Shown piece by piece: positions 7,074 to 15,608 of a stretch of DNA of 20,617 bases. Source of the DNA: an uncultured Bacteroidota bacterium (GTDB lineage: Bacteria; Bacteroidota; Bacteroidia; Flavobacteriales; Flavobacteriaceae). The notes below the pieces were generated by a model. That model saw only the letters and a list, made by a program, of their open reading frames with translations. It was not told where the DNA came from and did no database searches. The position numbers and the translations under genes were made by a program. Each line of letters begins with the position of its first letter. The stretch's first letter is position 1. Location of the stretch: contig CABYCA010000011.1 of the NCBI GenBank assembly GCA_902517365.1, positions 1 to 20,617 on the forward strand, read 5' to 3'.

Positions 7074-8681
7074 ATGAAAAGTCAGATAATCCAAAGAGAG
7101 ACTAAACTCATTGCAGATGAACTTATTGAAAAATTCATTTTAGGTGATAAAAAAGTTTTGAAATACATCAATTCTTTTTACAGTCATGAAAATGTCAAAG
7201 TGCAATCTGAAAATAAAAGTAAAAGCTTTTCCAATGAACAAAGAGAAGTTCTTGTAAAATCTATAAAAAATCAATATTCTAAAATTGACATTTCGAAACA
7301 AACATCAAAAAATATTAGCTCCTTACTTGATTCTAAAACTTTTTGTATCACTACTGGTCACCAGCTTAATTTGTTTACTGGTCCTTTGATGGTTATTCTT
7401 AAGATAGCTCAGGTAATTAGTATTAGTAAGCAGTTAAATTCAGAAATTAAAAATTTTAATTATGTACCAGTCCTTTGGATCGCCAGTGAAGATCATGATT
7501 TTGATGAGATCTCAGAGGTCAACCTAAATCAAAAAAATATTAAATGGGAAATCAATTCAAATAATAAGCCTGTCGGAGAAATTGATATTAATAACTTCAA
7601 GGATTTGTTAGGGAATTATAAGGATTTAATTATTGATTATGATTTCAAAGAAAAACTGGAAGAGATTATAGATAATTCTTACAAAGATGGAGATAGTCTC
7701 TCTATGTCAACAATAAAATTTATAAATTCTTTATTCTCAGACCATGGATTAATAATAATTGATGCTAACAAAAAGGAATTAAAAAATTTTTTTAAACCTC
7801 AATTAAAAAATGAAATAGAAAATTTTTCTTGTAGAGAAAATAATTCTTCACAGATATCTAAACTTAAAAAAGACTTTGAATCATATAAGGCACAAGTAAA
7901 CCCATCTGATATTAATTTTTTTAAACTTACTGATAAAGGAAGAAAGAGGGTAAGATACAATAATGAATCATTTAAAGTAGATGATGAGAGTTCATACAAT
8001 AAAGATAAGATGCTAGAATTGATTGGCAGAAGTCCAGAGTTATTCTCTCCAAATGCAATTATGAGGCCTTTATATCAAGAAATTGTCTTGCCAAATGTCT
8101 GTTATGTTGGAGGCCCAAATGAATTGAGATATTGGATGCAATTAAAAACTTACTTTGATGACAATAAAGTTCAGTTTCCAATTCTTAAATTAAGGAGTAG
8201 TGCATATATAATTGATTCTAAGACTTCAAAAAAAATTAAAAACTTTGGAATTGAAATCAAGTATTTTGTGGGAGAACTAAAAGAACTAGTAAATTACAAA
8301 ATAGAGAACACCTCTAGTATCAAAGTAAACTTTGATTCTTTAAGATCAAATTTATCTTCACAATTTGATGAGTTAAGAAAAGTTTCACTCGAAACAGACA
8401 AGTCATTTTTAGGTGCCCTTAATGCTCAAGAAAAAAAACAAAAAAAGGGAATTGATGATCTTGAGAAAAAACTCAATAGAGCTGAAAAGAAAAATCATGA
8501 AGCTGAAATCGAATCAATAAAGTCTATTCATAGGTATCTTCACCCTGGTAATATTAATCAAGAGAGGTACTTAAATTTTGGAAATTTCTACTCATGTAAG
8601 GGACCTTCTTTCATAAACTACATAGTTGAGAAAATCTCAATAATGGACGATAAAATATTAATAATAGATCTTGAAGATTAA
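7074..8681 (+). CDS. bshC: Putative cysteine ligase BshC, bacillithiol biosynthesis
   Basis: BshC adds cysteine to glucosaminyl-malate in the last step of bacillithiol synthesis in the cytoplasm. The 535-residue length is normal. Recognisable family segments are ITTGHQLNLFTGPL (92-105), the strongly conserved VPVLWIASEDHDFDEI (131-146), and the block around 8056-8130 with RPLYQEIVLPNVCYVGGP followed by ELRYWMQLK. A charged coiled-coil region (EKKQKKGIDDLEKKLNRAEK) near the C-terminus is also typical. bshA and bshB are not in the window, which is usual since the genes are often scattered. The gene begins after the divergent gap and ends 21 bases before the guaA ATG, so guaA may be partly read through from it. 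The identification is firm; the catalytic role of the family as ligase is established mainly by genetics, hence the common label 'putative cysteine ligase'. Confidence 0.93.
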   Translation: MKSQIIQRETKLIADELIEKFILGDKKVLKYINSFYSHENVKVQSENKSKSFSNEQREVLVKSIKNQYSKIDISKQTSKNISSLLDSKTFCITTGHQLNLFTGPLMVILKIAQVISISKQLNSEIKNFNYVPVLWIASEDHDFDEISEVNLNQKNIKWEINSNNKPVGEIDINNFKDLLGNYKDLIIDYDFKEKLEEIIDNSYKDGDSLSMSTIKFINSLFSDHGLIIIDANKKELKNFFKPQLKNEIENFSCRENNSSQISKLKKDFESYKAQVNPSDINFFKLTDKGRKRVRYNNESFKVDDESSYNKDKMLELIGRSPELFSPNAIMRPLYQEIVLPNVCYVGGPNELRYWMQLKTYFDDNKVQFPILKLRSSAYIIDSKTSKKIKNFGIEIKYFVGELKELVNYKIENTSSIKVNFDSLRSNLSSQFDELRKVSLETDKSFLGALNAQEKKQKKGIDDLEKKLNRAEKKNHEAEIESIKSIHRYLHPGNINQERYLNFGNFYSCKGPSFINYIVEKISIMDDKILIIDLED

Positions 8682-8691
8682 TTTATAGTTG

Positions 8692-8699
8692 TATTTTTG
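8692..8699 (+). promoter_or_regulatory. Candidate -7 element for guaA abutting the start codon
   Basis: TATTTTTG matches TAnnTTTG exactly. A TTG at 8671-8673, 18 bases upstream and still inside bshC, could be the -33 box. The element ends only three bases before the guaA ATG (8703), so transcription would begin at or inside the start codon. Either the guaA message from it is leaderless, or this is a chance match and guaA is read from upstream. Confidence 0.4.
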
Positions 8700-8702
8700 T
8701 CC

Positions 8703-10232
8703 ATGCAGAATAAAGTCTTAATAGTTGATTTTGGTTCTCAGTATACTCAATTAATTGCAAGGAGAATTAGAGAGCTTTTTATTTATTGTGAGATTTCACC
8801 ATTTAACAACCTCCCTGAAGATTTAAATCAATATAAGGCTATTGTACTTTCTGGTTCTCCTTTTTCTGTTAATCAAGAAAATTCTCCTGAAATTAATCTT
8901 AAAAGTATTTTAGGCAACAAACCTGTAATTGCAATTTGTTACGGAGCACAACTAATTGCAAAATCCCTTAATGGAAAAGTTGAGAACTCAAACTCAAGAG
9001 AATATGGAAGAGCTAACCTATCATTTATTGAAAAAGATTGTAAGCTTTTTAATAATATAAAAATTAATAATCAAGTATGGATGAGCCATGGAGATACAAT
9101 TACAGCTTTACCTGATGGTGCAAGAGTTATTGCAAGTACAGACTCTGTAAAAAATGCTGCTTACTTAATCGAGTCTCTTAATTTATATGCTCTACAATTT
9201 CATCCTGAGGTTTTTCATACAGATAATGGTCTAAAAATATTTGAAAACTTTTTTATAGAGGAGTTAAAATTCATTAAAGAGTGGAATCCAGAATCTTTCA
9301 TTGACAGGACAGTTAAAGAATTGAAATCTGAAATATTAGATGAAAAAGTAATTTTAGGACTTTCAGGTGGAGTAGATTCTAGTGTAGCTGCTGTTCTTCT
9401 TGACAGAGCAATAGGTAAGAATTTACATTGCATTTTTGTAAATAATGGTCTTTTAAGAAAAAATGAATATGATGAAGTATTAGACCAATATATTGGAATG
9501 GGTCTAAATGTAAAAGGTGTTGATGCATCAGATCAATTTATTAATGGCCTTAAAGGTGTGACTGACCCTGAAAGGAAAAGAAAGATAATTGGTAATACAT
9601 TTATTGATGTTTTTGATGAAGAATCCAAAAAAATATCAAATGCAAAATGGCTTGCTCAAGGAACTATTTATCCAGATGTAATTGAGTCAATCTCTGTAAA
9701 GGGGCCATCGGCAACTATCAAGTCTCACCATAATGTTGGAGGACTTCCTGAAAAAATGAATCTTAAAGTTATTGAGCCCCTTAAGATGTTATTCAAAGAT
9801 GAAGTTAGAAAAATTGGTAATTCTCTAAAAATGTCTCAAGAAATACTATCTAGACATCCTTTTCCCGGTCCAGGTCTAGGAATAAGAATTCTTGGCGAAG
9901 TTGACCATGAAAGTATAGGACTTATTCAGGAGGCTGATAAAATATATATTGATGCTTTAAAAAAATGGAATCTCTATAATAAAATTTGGCAAGCTGGCTC
10001 TGTACTCTTACCAGTTAAAAGTGTTGGTGTGATGGGAGATGAGAGAACTTATGAAAGATGTGTTGCATTAAGGGCAGTAGTCTCAACTGATGGAATGACT
10101 GCAGATTGGTATGAATTTCCAAATGATTTCTTGAAAGAGGTTTCCAATAATATAATTAATAAAGTTAAAGGAATAAATAGAGTTGTCTATGATATAAGCT
10201 CTAAACCTCCTGCAACAATTGAGTGGGAATAA
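8703..10232 (+). CDS. guaA: GMP synthase (glutamine-hydrolysing)
   Basis: GuaA converts XMP to GMP using ATP and glutamine. The protein has an N-terminal class I glutamine amidotransferase domain with ICYGAQL (nucleophile C79) and FHPEV (H167, E169). The ATP-pyrophosphatase domain follows, with the PP-loop SGGVDSS at 221-227. The C-terminal dimerisation domain carries [12 protein letters not shown] and the standard end [11 protein letters not shown]. The full length from ATG 8703 is 509 residues. A TTG six bases upstream (8697) would add two residues, but the GuaA N-terminus normally starts just before a [14 protein letters not shown] string, and that TTG lies in the candidate promoter, so I prefer 8703. 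The 170-residue hypothetical gene follows eight bases after the stop. Confidence 0.97.
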   Translation: MQNKVLIVDFGSQYTQLIARRIRELFIYCEISPFNNLPEDLNQYKAIVLSGSPFSVNQENSPEINLKSILGNKPVIAICYGAQLIAKSLNGKVENSNSREYGRANLSFIEKDCKLFNNIKINNQVWMSHGDTITALPDGARVIASTDSVKNAAYLIESLNLYALQFHPEVFHTDNGLKIFENFFIEELKFIKEWNPESFIDRTVKELKSEILDEKVILGLSGGVDSSVAAVLLDRAIGKNLHCIFVNNGLLRKNEYDEVLDQYIGMGLNVKGVDASDQFINGLKGVTDPERKRKIIGNTFIDVFDEESKKISNAKWLAQGTIYPDVIESISVKGPSATIKSHHNVGGLPEKMNLKVIEPLKMLFKDEVRKIGNSLKMSQEILSRHPFPGPGLGIRILGEVDHESIGLIQEADKIYIDALKKWNLYNKIWQAGSVLLPVKSVGVMGDERTYERCVALRAVVSTDGMTADWYEFPNDFLKEVSNNIINKVKGINRVVYDISSKPPATIEWE

Positions 10233-10239
10233 AGTACAT

Positions 10240-10752
10240 ATGGAAGAACTATATAATTCATTTAAACCAATGTTAACACCAAAACAAATGCTTCATAAGG
10301 GTATTTTTGGAGGAACATATTTTAATCAGCTTGTTGACTATAGAATTTTTCCAAAAGATTGGTTCGAGAATCTCGATAAATCTTATTATTTATCAAAAAA
10401 ATATTTAGTAAAAATTAATTTATTTAAAATTAAATCTGGGCAATCTCAGGATGAATGGGAAGCGAAAGGATGGATAAATGAAGATGATCCACGAGGTTGG
10501 TTTGAATGGTATTGTAAGTATTATAATGGAAGACGTCACAAGGATGATGTAAGGCAAATAAAAAGATGGCTTGCATTCTGCGGTCCTAATGGGAGATTTA
10601 GAAATTCTATTTATAATAAAATATACAAGTCTGGACTAGGAATAGAAAATACAACGGATATTTCTCCTAGAATTCAACAGTCTTTATTACATTGGTCATA
10701 CATAGTTAATAATGAGCATTATGAATTATGGAAACTTGAAAGACAGAAATAG
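10240..10752 (+). CDS. Conserved hypothetical protein with RGWFEWYC core
   Basis: This is a 170-residue soluble protein of unknown function, with no signal peptide or membrane segment. It is rich in Trp, Tyr, Lys and Arg. The most striking part is residues 78-110: WINEDDPRGWFEWYC, then YYNGRR and DDVRQIKRW. Other notable pieces are TPKQMLHKGIFGGTYF (13-28), SGQSQDEWEAKGW (66-78) and SPRIQQSLLHWSY (142-154). From memory, the same ordered motifs (GxFGGxY, WxxxGW, DPRGWFxWYCRYYxGRR, RQIxRW, RQxLLxWxY) occur in uncharacterised proteins of fungi, plants, algae and some bacteria; I cannot confirm this here. A TTG start at 10219 is possible but would overlap guaA, so I chose ATG 10240, just before the conserved part. 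It lies eight bases after guaA and touches the LysM gene with no gap, so it is probably in their operon. Confidence 0.8.
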   Translation: MEELYNSFKPMLTPKQMLHKGIFGGTYFNQLVDYRIFPKDWFENLDKSYYLSKKYLVKINLFKIKSGQSQDEWEAKGWINEDDPRGWFEWYCKYYNGRRHKDDVRQIKRWLAFCGPNGRFRNSIYNKIYKSGLGIENTTDISPRIQQSLLHWSYIVNNEHYELWKLERQK

Positions 10753-12141
10753 GTGAAAAGAGTATTAATTTTTTTATTAATCACATTACAACCAATATTC
10801 TCTCAAAATATTGTAACTGATACTATTGTTCATGAAGTAGAGAGAAAAGAAACTCTTTTTTCAATTTCACAGAAGTACAAGATCAATATAAATGATGTAC
10901 TAGAGCTTAATCCACAACTTCGAAACTCAAGATTAAAAAAAAAATCAAAGATTTTAATTCCTGTAATAGAAACTATTCAAGAGAATACATTAGTTGAAAA
11001 AGACTCACTGCCCACAGAAGATGACTTATTCAGGTTGGATTCAATTTTTGTAAAGAAAAGAAAAAGAGATAATCAATTAAATCTCTCTGTTCTTCTTCCA
11101 TTTAGATCTAATACAGTTAACTATGACTCAATTGAGGAAGTTGAGTCTTTATTTGAGGATAGAAACTTGTATACTATTACCTTAGATTTTTACTCAGGTA
11201 TTTTGTACGCGATTGAAGATTTAAAGGAATTAAATATTTCAGTCAATCTTAATGTTTTTGATACTGAGAATTCAGTAAATAAATTAAATGAAATATCATT
11301 TGCGAATTCAATTAAAGATTCAGACTTGATTATAGGTCCTCTTATCCCAAGAAATTTTGAAACATTCTCAAATATTGAATTACTAAAATCAATTCCTAAA
11401 GTATTTCCTTTATCAACCATCCCAATTAAGATAATAAAAGGTGTAATTCAGTCTGTCACACCAAAAAATCTTTTGAGAGAGAGAATGATAAATTATTTAG
11501 ATAAAAATTTAGATAGAGAGGAAAATATTGTAATAATAGCTGATTCTTTAAATATCGAAATCGAATCTAAGCTATCAGAGATATTCCCTAATTCAATTAA
11601 AATAAAACCTGAATTTGAAGGATATATTTTACCAGAACTTTTAGATTCACTTCTGGTTGATTCCCTACCAAACAAGGTAATCGTTGAATCTGAAATATTT
11701 ACATTGATATCTAGTGTAGTATCACAACTTAACTCTCAGATAACTTCTGAAAGAGATGTAAAATTATATACTACTTACAGAGGTAATCAGTATGATGACC
11801 CTAGTATAAATATTAAAGATCTTGGAAACCTAGCTTTTACTTACACTTCAATTTCAAAAAAAATAAATAATGATTCAATTTCAAAATTTGAAAGTAGGTA
11901 TTTAAATTTATTTGGTAGTCTACCAAATAAAGATGTAATAAGGGGTTATGATGTAACTAAAGATATTTTACTCCGAGTTTTGATTGATAAAAATTTAAAT
12001 AGAACTACTAAATATGATGAGCAATCATATACAGAATCTAAATTTTTATATAAAAAAGATACCCTAGGTGGTTTATTTAACTCCTCAATGTTCATTCTAA
12101 GGCATAGAGAATATGATATTGAAGAGATTATTGATCAATAA
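10753..12141 (+). CDS. LysM and periplasmic-binding (PBP1-like) domain exported protein
   Basis: This is an exported protein of 462 residues. Residues 1-18 form a signal peptide (KRVLIFLLITLQPIFSQ). One LysM domain lies at about 27-71 (VERKETLFSISQKYKININ, LNPQLRNSRLKKKSKILIP), which would bind peptidoglycan in the periplasm. From about residue 93 a region resembling type 1 periplasmic-binding folds follows: LNLSVLLPFRSN, FYSGILYAIEDLKEL, the DLIIGPLIPRNF turn and a later IRGYDVTKDILLR segment. This matches the 'PBP1 and LysM domain' proteins that sit between guaA and pyrG in Flavobacteriia; as I recall these are often longer, with more than one LysM. The start is GTG at 10753, immediately after the previous stop. 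Its ligand is unknown, and it need not be a transporter component because no ABC genes are nearby. Confidence 0.85.
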   Translation: MKRVLIFLLITLQPIFSQNIVTDTIVHEVERKETLFSISQKYKININDVLELNPQLRNSRLKKKSKILIPVIETIQENTLVEKDSLPTEDDLFRLDSIFVKKRKRDNQLNLSVLLPFRSNTVNYDSIEEVESLFEDRNLYTITLDFYSGILYAIEDLKELNISVNLNVFDTENSVNKLNEISFANSIKDSDLIIGPLIPRNFETFSNIELLKSIPKVFPLSTIPIKIIKGVIQSVTPKNLLRERMINYLDKNLDREENIVIIADSLNIEIESKLSEIFPNSIKIKPEFEGYILPELLDSLLVDSLPNKVIVESEIFTLISSVVSQLNSQITSERDVKLYTTYRGNQYDDPSINIKDLGNLAFTYTSISKKINNDSISKFESRYLNLFGSLPNKDVIRGYDVTKDILLRVLIDKNLNRTTKYDEQSYTESKFLYKKDTLGGLFNSSMFILRHREYDIEEIIDQ

Positions 12142-12165
12142 ATTATATTATACTTTAATATTTTG

Positions 12166-12173
12166 TAAATTTG
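12166..12173 (+). promoter_or_regulatory. Bacteroidota -7 promoter element for pyrG
   Basis: TAAATTTG matches TAnnTTTG exactly and ends 25 bases before the pyrG ATG, nearly the same distance as at rpmB. No clear TTG box lies 17-23 bases upstream. The short leader that follows contains two copies of TCCGGA (12176-12181 and 12194-12199). Confidence 0.55.
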
Positions 12174-12175
12174 AG

Positions 12176-12199
12176 TCCGGAAATATTATTCTATCCGGA
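12176..12199 (+). repeat. TCCGGA pair flanking the pyrG start region
   Basis: The palindromic hexamer TCCGGA occurs at 12176-12181 and again at 12194-12199, where its last A is the A of the pyrG start codon. Because the hexamer is its own reverse complement, the two copies can pair as a 6-bp stem with a 12-base loop. They stand out in otherwise A/T-only leader sequence. Whether the first copy is inside the transcript depends on the exact start site. Confidence 0.5.
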
Positions 12200-13812
12200 T
12201 GAATAAACCTAAATATATTTTTGTAACTGGCGGTGTTACCTCATCACTTGGTAAGGGTATAATATCTGCTTCATTAGCAAGACTTCTTCAAGCTCAAGGT
12301 TTAAAAGTTTCAATCCAAAAGTTAGATCCATATATTAATGTTGATCCTGGCACGCTTAATCCATACGAGCATGGGGAATGTTATGTTACTGATGATGGAG
12401 CTGAAACAGACCTTGATCTAGGTCACTATGAAAGATTTTTAAGTATAAATACTTCACAAAAAAATAATATTACAACTGGAAAAATTTATCAAAATGTGAT
12501 AGATAAGGAAAGAAAAGGAGAGTTTCTTGGTAAAACAGTTCAGGTAATCCCTCATGTTACAAATGAGATTAAGGAGAATATTAGAAATCTTAATCATAAA
12601 GATAATTTAGATATAATAATTACTGAGATAGGTGGAACAGTAGGTGATATTGAGTCACTTCCATTTTTGGAGGCAGTCAGGCAGGTTATTTATGAAGAAG
12701 GTCCTGAAAACTCTATGGTCATTCATCTAACATTAATTCCTTATTTATCTGCTACAGGCGAATTAAAAACCAAACCAACTCAACATTCAGTTAAAACTCT
12801 AATGGAATTAGGTTTAAAAGCAGATGTTCTTGTTTGTAGATCAGAAAGGGAGTTATCTGACGAGATAAAAAATAAATTGGCATTATTCTGTAATGTTAGA
12901 TTTGATTGTGTAATACAATCAATAGATGTAGAGACTATCTATGATGTTCCTATTAAAATGATGGATGAGGGTCTAGATAAGGTAACATTAGAAAAATTTA
13001 AAATTAAAGAGTCTGAGCCTAATCTTGATAAATGGAAAAATTTCTTACATAAACTAAAGAACCCAACACATCAAATAAACATAGGTTTAGTTGGTAAATA
13101 TGTAGAGTTGGATGATTCATATAAATCAATTTTAGAATCTCTTATTCATGCTGGAACGGAAAATGAGGTAAAGGTTATTGTTAAGTCAATTCATTCTGAA
13201 TATTTAGATAAAGAAAATATTTCAAAACAATTATTTCAAATAGATGGGATAATTGTTGCGCCAGGTTTTGGTCAAAGAGGTCTTGATGGTAAAATTCTTG
13301 CAGTTGAACACGCTAGAGTAAATAAAATTCCTTTCCTTGGTATATGTCTAGGAATGCAAATGGCTGTTATTGAATATGCTAGAAATGTAAAAAAGATGCG
13401 ATACGCTAATTCAACAGAGATCTCAGAGAAATGCAAAGATCCAGTTATAGATTTAATGACATCACAAAAGGAAATTATTAATAAGGGAGGCACTATGAGG
13501 CTTGGAGCTTGGGATTGTGAATTAGAAAAAAATACAAAATCTTATAAATCTTACAAGAAAAAATTAATTTCAGAGAGACATAGGCATAGATATGAATTTA
13601 ATAATAATTATACAGAAAAAATATTTGATGATAAATTTATAATTGCAGGTTCAAATCCTGAAACAAAACTTGTTGAAATAGTTGAAAATATTGATCATCC
13701 ATGGTTTGTTGGAGTTCAATTTCATCCTGAATATAAAAGTAGTGTTTATAATCCTCATCCAATTTTTGTAAACTTTGTAAAAGCTAGTTTAAAAAATTAT
13801 CTTAAAAAATAA
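12199..13812 (+). CDS. pyrG: CTP synthase
   Basis: PyrG makes CTP from UTP, ATP and glutamine, the last step of pyrimidine nucleotide synthesis. At 537 residues it is full length. The N-terminal ammonia-ligase domain begins KYIFVTGGVTSSLGKGI (P-loop-like) and includes the QKLDPYINVDPGTLNPYEHG block and the EIGGTVGDIES segment. The C-terminal class I glutamine amidotransferase has GICLGMQ with nucleophile C383, RHRHRYEFNN, and FHPEY with H509 and E511, so the catalytic triad is intact. ATG 12199 is the natural start. It probably has its own promoter (12166-12173) and drives yidC and mnmA, which follow at two and six bases. Confidence 0.98.
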   Translation: MNKPKYIFVTGGVTSSLGKGIISASLARLLQAQGLKVSIQKLDPYINVDPGTLNPYEHGECYVTDDGAETDLDLGHYERFLSINTSQKNNITTGKIYQNVIDKERKGEFLGKTVQVIPHVTNEIKENIRNLNHKDNLDIIITEIGGTVGDIESLPFLEAVRQVIYEEGPENSMVIHLTLIPYLSATGELKTKPTQHSVKTLMELGLKADVLVCRSERELSDEIKNKLALFCNVRFDCVIQSIDVETIYDVPIKMMDEGLDKVTLEKFKIKESEPNLDKWKNFLHKLKNPTHQINIGLVGKYVELDDSYKSILESLIHAGTENEVKVIVKSIHSEYLDKENISKQLFQIDGIIVAPGFGQRGLDGKILAVEHARVNKIPFLGICLGMQMAVIEYARNVKKMRYANSTEISEKCKDPVIDLMTSQKEIINKGGTMRLGAWDCELEKNTKSYKSYKKKLISERHRHRYEFNNNYTEKIFDDKFIIAGSNPETKLVEIVENIDHPWFVGVQFHPEYKSSVYNPHPIFVNFVKASLKNYLKK

Positions 13813-13814
13813 TT

Positions 13815-15602
13815 ATGGAACAAAATAAATTTGATCCTTTACAATTCATCGGGTTTCTGCTAATATCAGCAATTTTAATGTTTTGGTTTTACGATAATCA
13901 ATCAAGTATGATTGAGAACCAACAAACGAGTGAAGCTGAAAAATTAGTAGAAGAAACCTATGAAAAACCTATTAAAGAGGATAATACAAGCTCAAATAAT
14001 TTAAAAATTGACCAAAGATTTGAAGAAGAGATTATTAGTCTTGAAAATGAAAATATTTTACTTGAAATTAGTACCGGTGGTGCTGAGATAAACAAAATTT
14101 TACTTAAAAACTTTTCGAATTATAATGAAGAGCCACTTTTTTTAGTTAATGATAATAAATCGATTTTTAGTTATAACATTCCAATTGGCAGAAATTCTGT
14201 AATTAATTCTGCAGACTTAAACTATTCATACCGAGTTATTAAACCAGCCTCAGAAGTTATATTTACAGGTATTATTGATGAACAGAGATCATTAGACCTA
14301 ACCTTTAAATTAGAGGATAACTCCAGAATTGTTGACTTTGATATTAAACTAAATGACTCAAGTAGATCAAATAACTATGACAATGTTGAATTGATCTGGG
14401 GGAGAGACTCTTTCAGAAATTCAAAGAGTATTGATTATGAAAATAGATATACTGCACTTGCATATGGTTTCGAAGAGAATAAAGATTCTTATTTATCTGT
14501 TGGTGGTTCAACTAATAAAAATATAAACAACGTTAATTGGATTTCCTTTAGAGAACATTTTTTTAGTTCAATTCTTATATTAAATAATCAAGTAAACGAT
14601 GTTGATATAAGCTCTGAAGATTTAGCAAGCAATGAAACTTTAGATAATGAGTTTACAAAGAGGTTTCTTGCGAATGTTCCACTGAAACTTAATTCAGATA
14701 ATAGCCTTAGTTTTAGTATGTATTATGGTCCTACAGATTACGAGACACTAAAAGAATATAATCTTAATCTTGAAAATTCTGTTCAAATTGGTTGGGGAAT
14801 TTTTGGTTGGTTAAATAGATTCATCTTCTTTCCACTCTTCTCTTTTCTCACAAACTATTTCTCATATGGATTATCTATAATCTTAATGACAATAATTGTA
14901 AAAGTTGCAATCGCTCCTTTAACATACAAATCATATGAATCTCAAGTTAAAATGAGAGTTTTAAAACCTGAAATTGAAGTAATAAATGAAAAGTTTAAAG
15001 ATGATCCAATGAAGAAGCAGCAAGAGACTATGAACCTTTACACTAAATCAGGAGCTAACCCAATGTCTGGATGTTTACCAGCATTTTTGCAAATGCCTTT
15101 ATTTTTTGCACTTTTTGTATTTTTCCCTGCAGCATTTAGCTTAAGGGGTAAAAGTTTTTTATGGGCAGACGATCTTTCTTCATATGATTCAATACTTGAA
15201 TTAGGTTTTTACATCCCTCTTTATGGTGATCATGTTAGTCTTTTTCCAATTTTAGCATCTGTAGCAATTTTCTTCTACACAAAAATGACAACTGGACAAC
15301 AAATGATGCCAGCATCTCAAACTGGGGGAGTTAATATGAAAGTTATAATGTATATGATGCCACTAATGATGTTATTTTTCTTTAATAATTATGCTAGTGG
15401 ACTAAGTTTATATTACTTTATCTCAAATATACTTACGATTGTATTAATGCTAGTTATTAAGAATTTTATTATTGATGATAGTAAAATATTAACTCAAATT
15501 GAGGAAAATAAAAAGAAACCACTAAAAGTTGGTGGTTTCAGAGCTAGACTTCAAAAGGCTCTAGAAGAAGCTGAGAAACAAAAGAAAAGAAGAGAACAAT
15601 AA
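13815..15602 (+). CDS. yidC: Membrane protein insertase YidC
   Basis: YidC inserts and folds inner-membrane proteins, alone or with SecYEG. The 595-residue protein has the Gram-negative layout: an N-terminal membrane helix (FIGFLLISAILMFWF, about 10-24), a large periplasmic domain to about residue 340 that includes the substituted beta-sandwich region (LEISTGGAEINKILLKNF), then the conserved insertase domain. That domain shows GWGIFGWLNRFIFFPLF, LSIILMTIIVKVAIAPLTYKS, a cytoplasmic helical hairpin (KPEIEVINEKFKDDPMKKQQ), GCLPAFLQMPLFFALF and the closing helices with YYFISNILTIVLMLVIKNF. The tail is basic, as expected for ribosome contact. It starts two bases after pyrG, an adjacency I recall from other Flavobacteriia. 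Nothing is broken. Confidence 0.97.
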   Translation: MEQNKFDPLQFIGFLLISAILMFWFYDNQSSMIENQQTSEAEKLVEETYEKPIKEDNTSSNNLKIDQRFEEEIISLENENILLEISTGGAEINKILLKNFSNYNEEPLFLVNDNKSIFSYNIPIGRNSVINSADLNYSYRVIKPASEVIFTGIIDEQRSLDLTFKLEDNSRIVDFDIKLNDSSRSNNYDNVELIWGRDSFRNSKSIDYENRYTALAYGFEENKDSYLSVGGSTNKNINNVNWISFREHFFSSILILNNQVNDVDISSEDLASNETLDNEFTKRFLANVPLKLNSDNSLSFSMYYGPTDYETLKEYNLNLENSVQIGWGIFGWLNRFIFFPLFSFLTNYFSYGLSIILMTIIVKVAIAPLTYKSYESQVKMRVLKPEIEVINEKFKDDPMKKQQETMNLYTKSGANPMSGCLPAFLQMPLFFALFVFFPAAFSLRGKSFLWADDLSSYDSILELGFYIPLYGDHVSLFPILASVAIFFYTKMTTGQQMMPASQTGGVNMKVIMYMMPLMMLFFFNNYASGLSLYYFISNILTIVLMLVIKNFIIDDSKILTQIEENKKKPLKVGGFRARLQKALEEAEKQKKRREQ

Positions 15603-15608
15603 TTTCTA

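Noticed and set aside
8697..8702. TTG start for guaA giving two more residues
   Set aside because: The TTG is part of a candidate -7 promoter element, and the ATG at 8703 fits the usual GuaA N-terminus.
10219..10239. TTG start for the 170-residue hypothetical protein
   Set aside because: It would overlap the end of guaA and add seven residues without conserved character. ATG 10240 is simpler.
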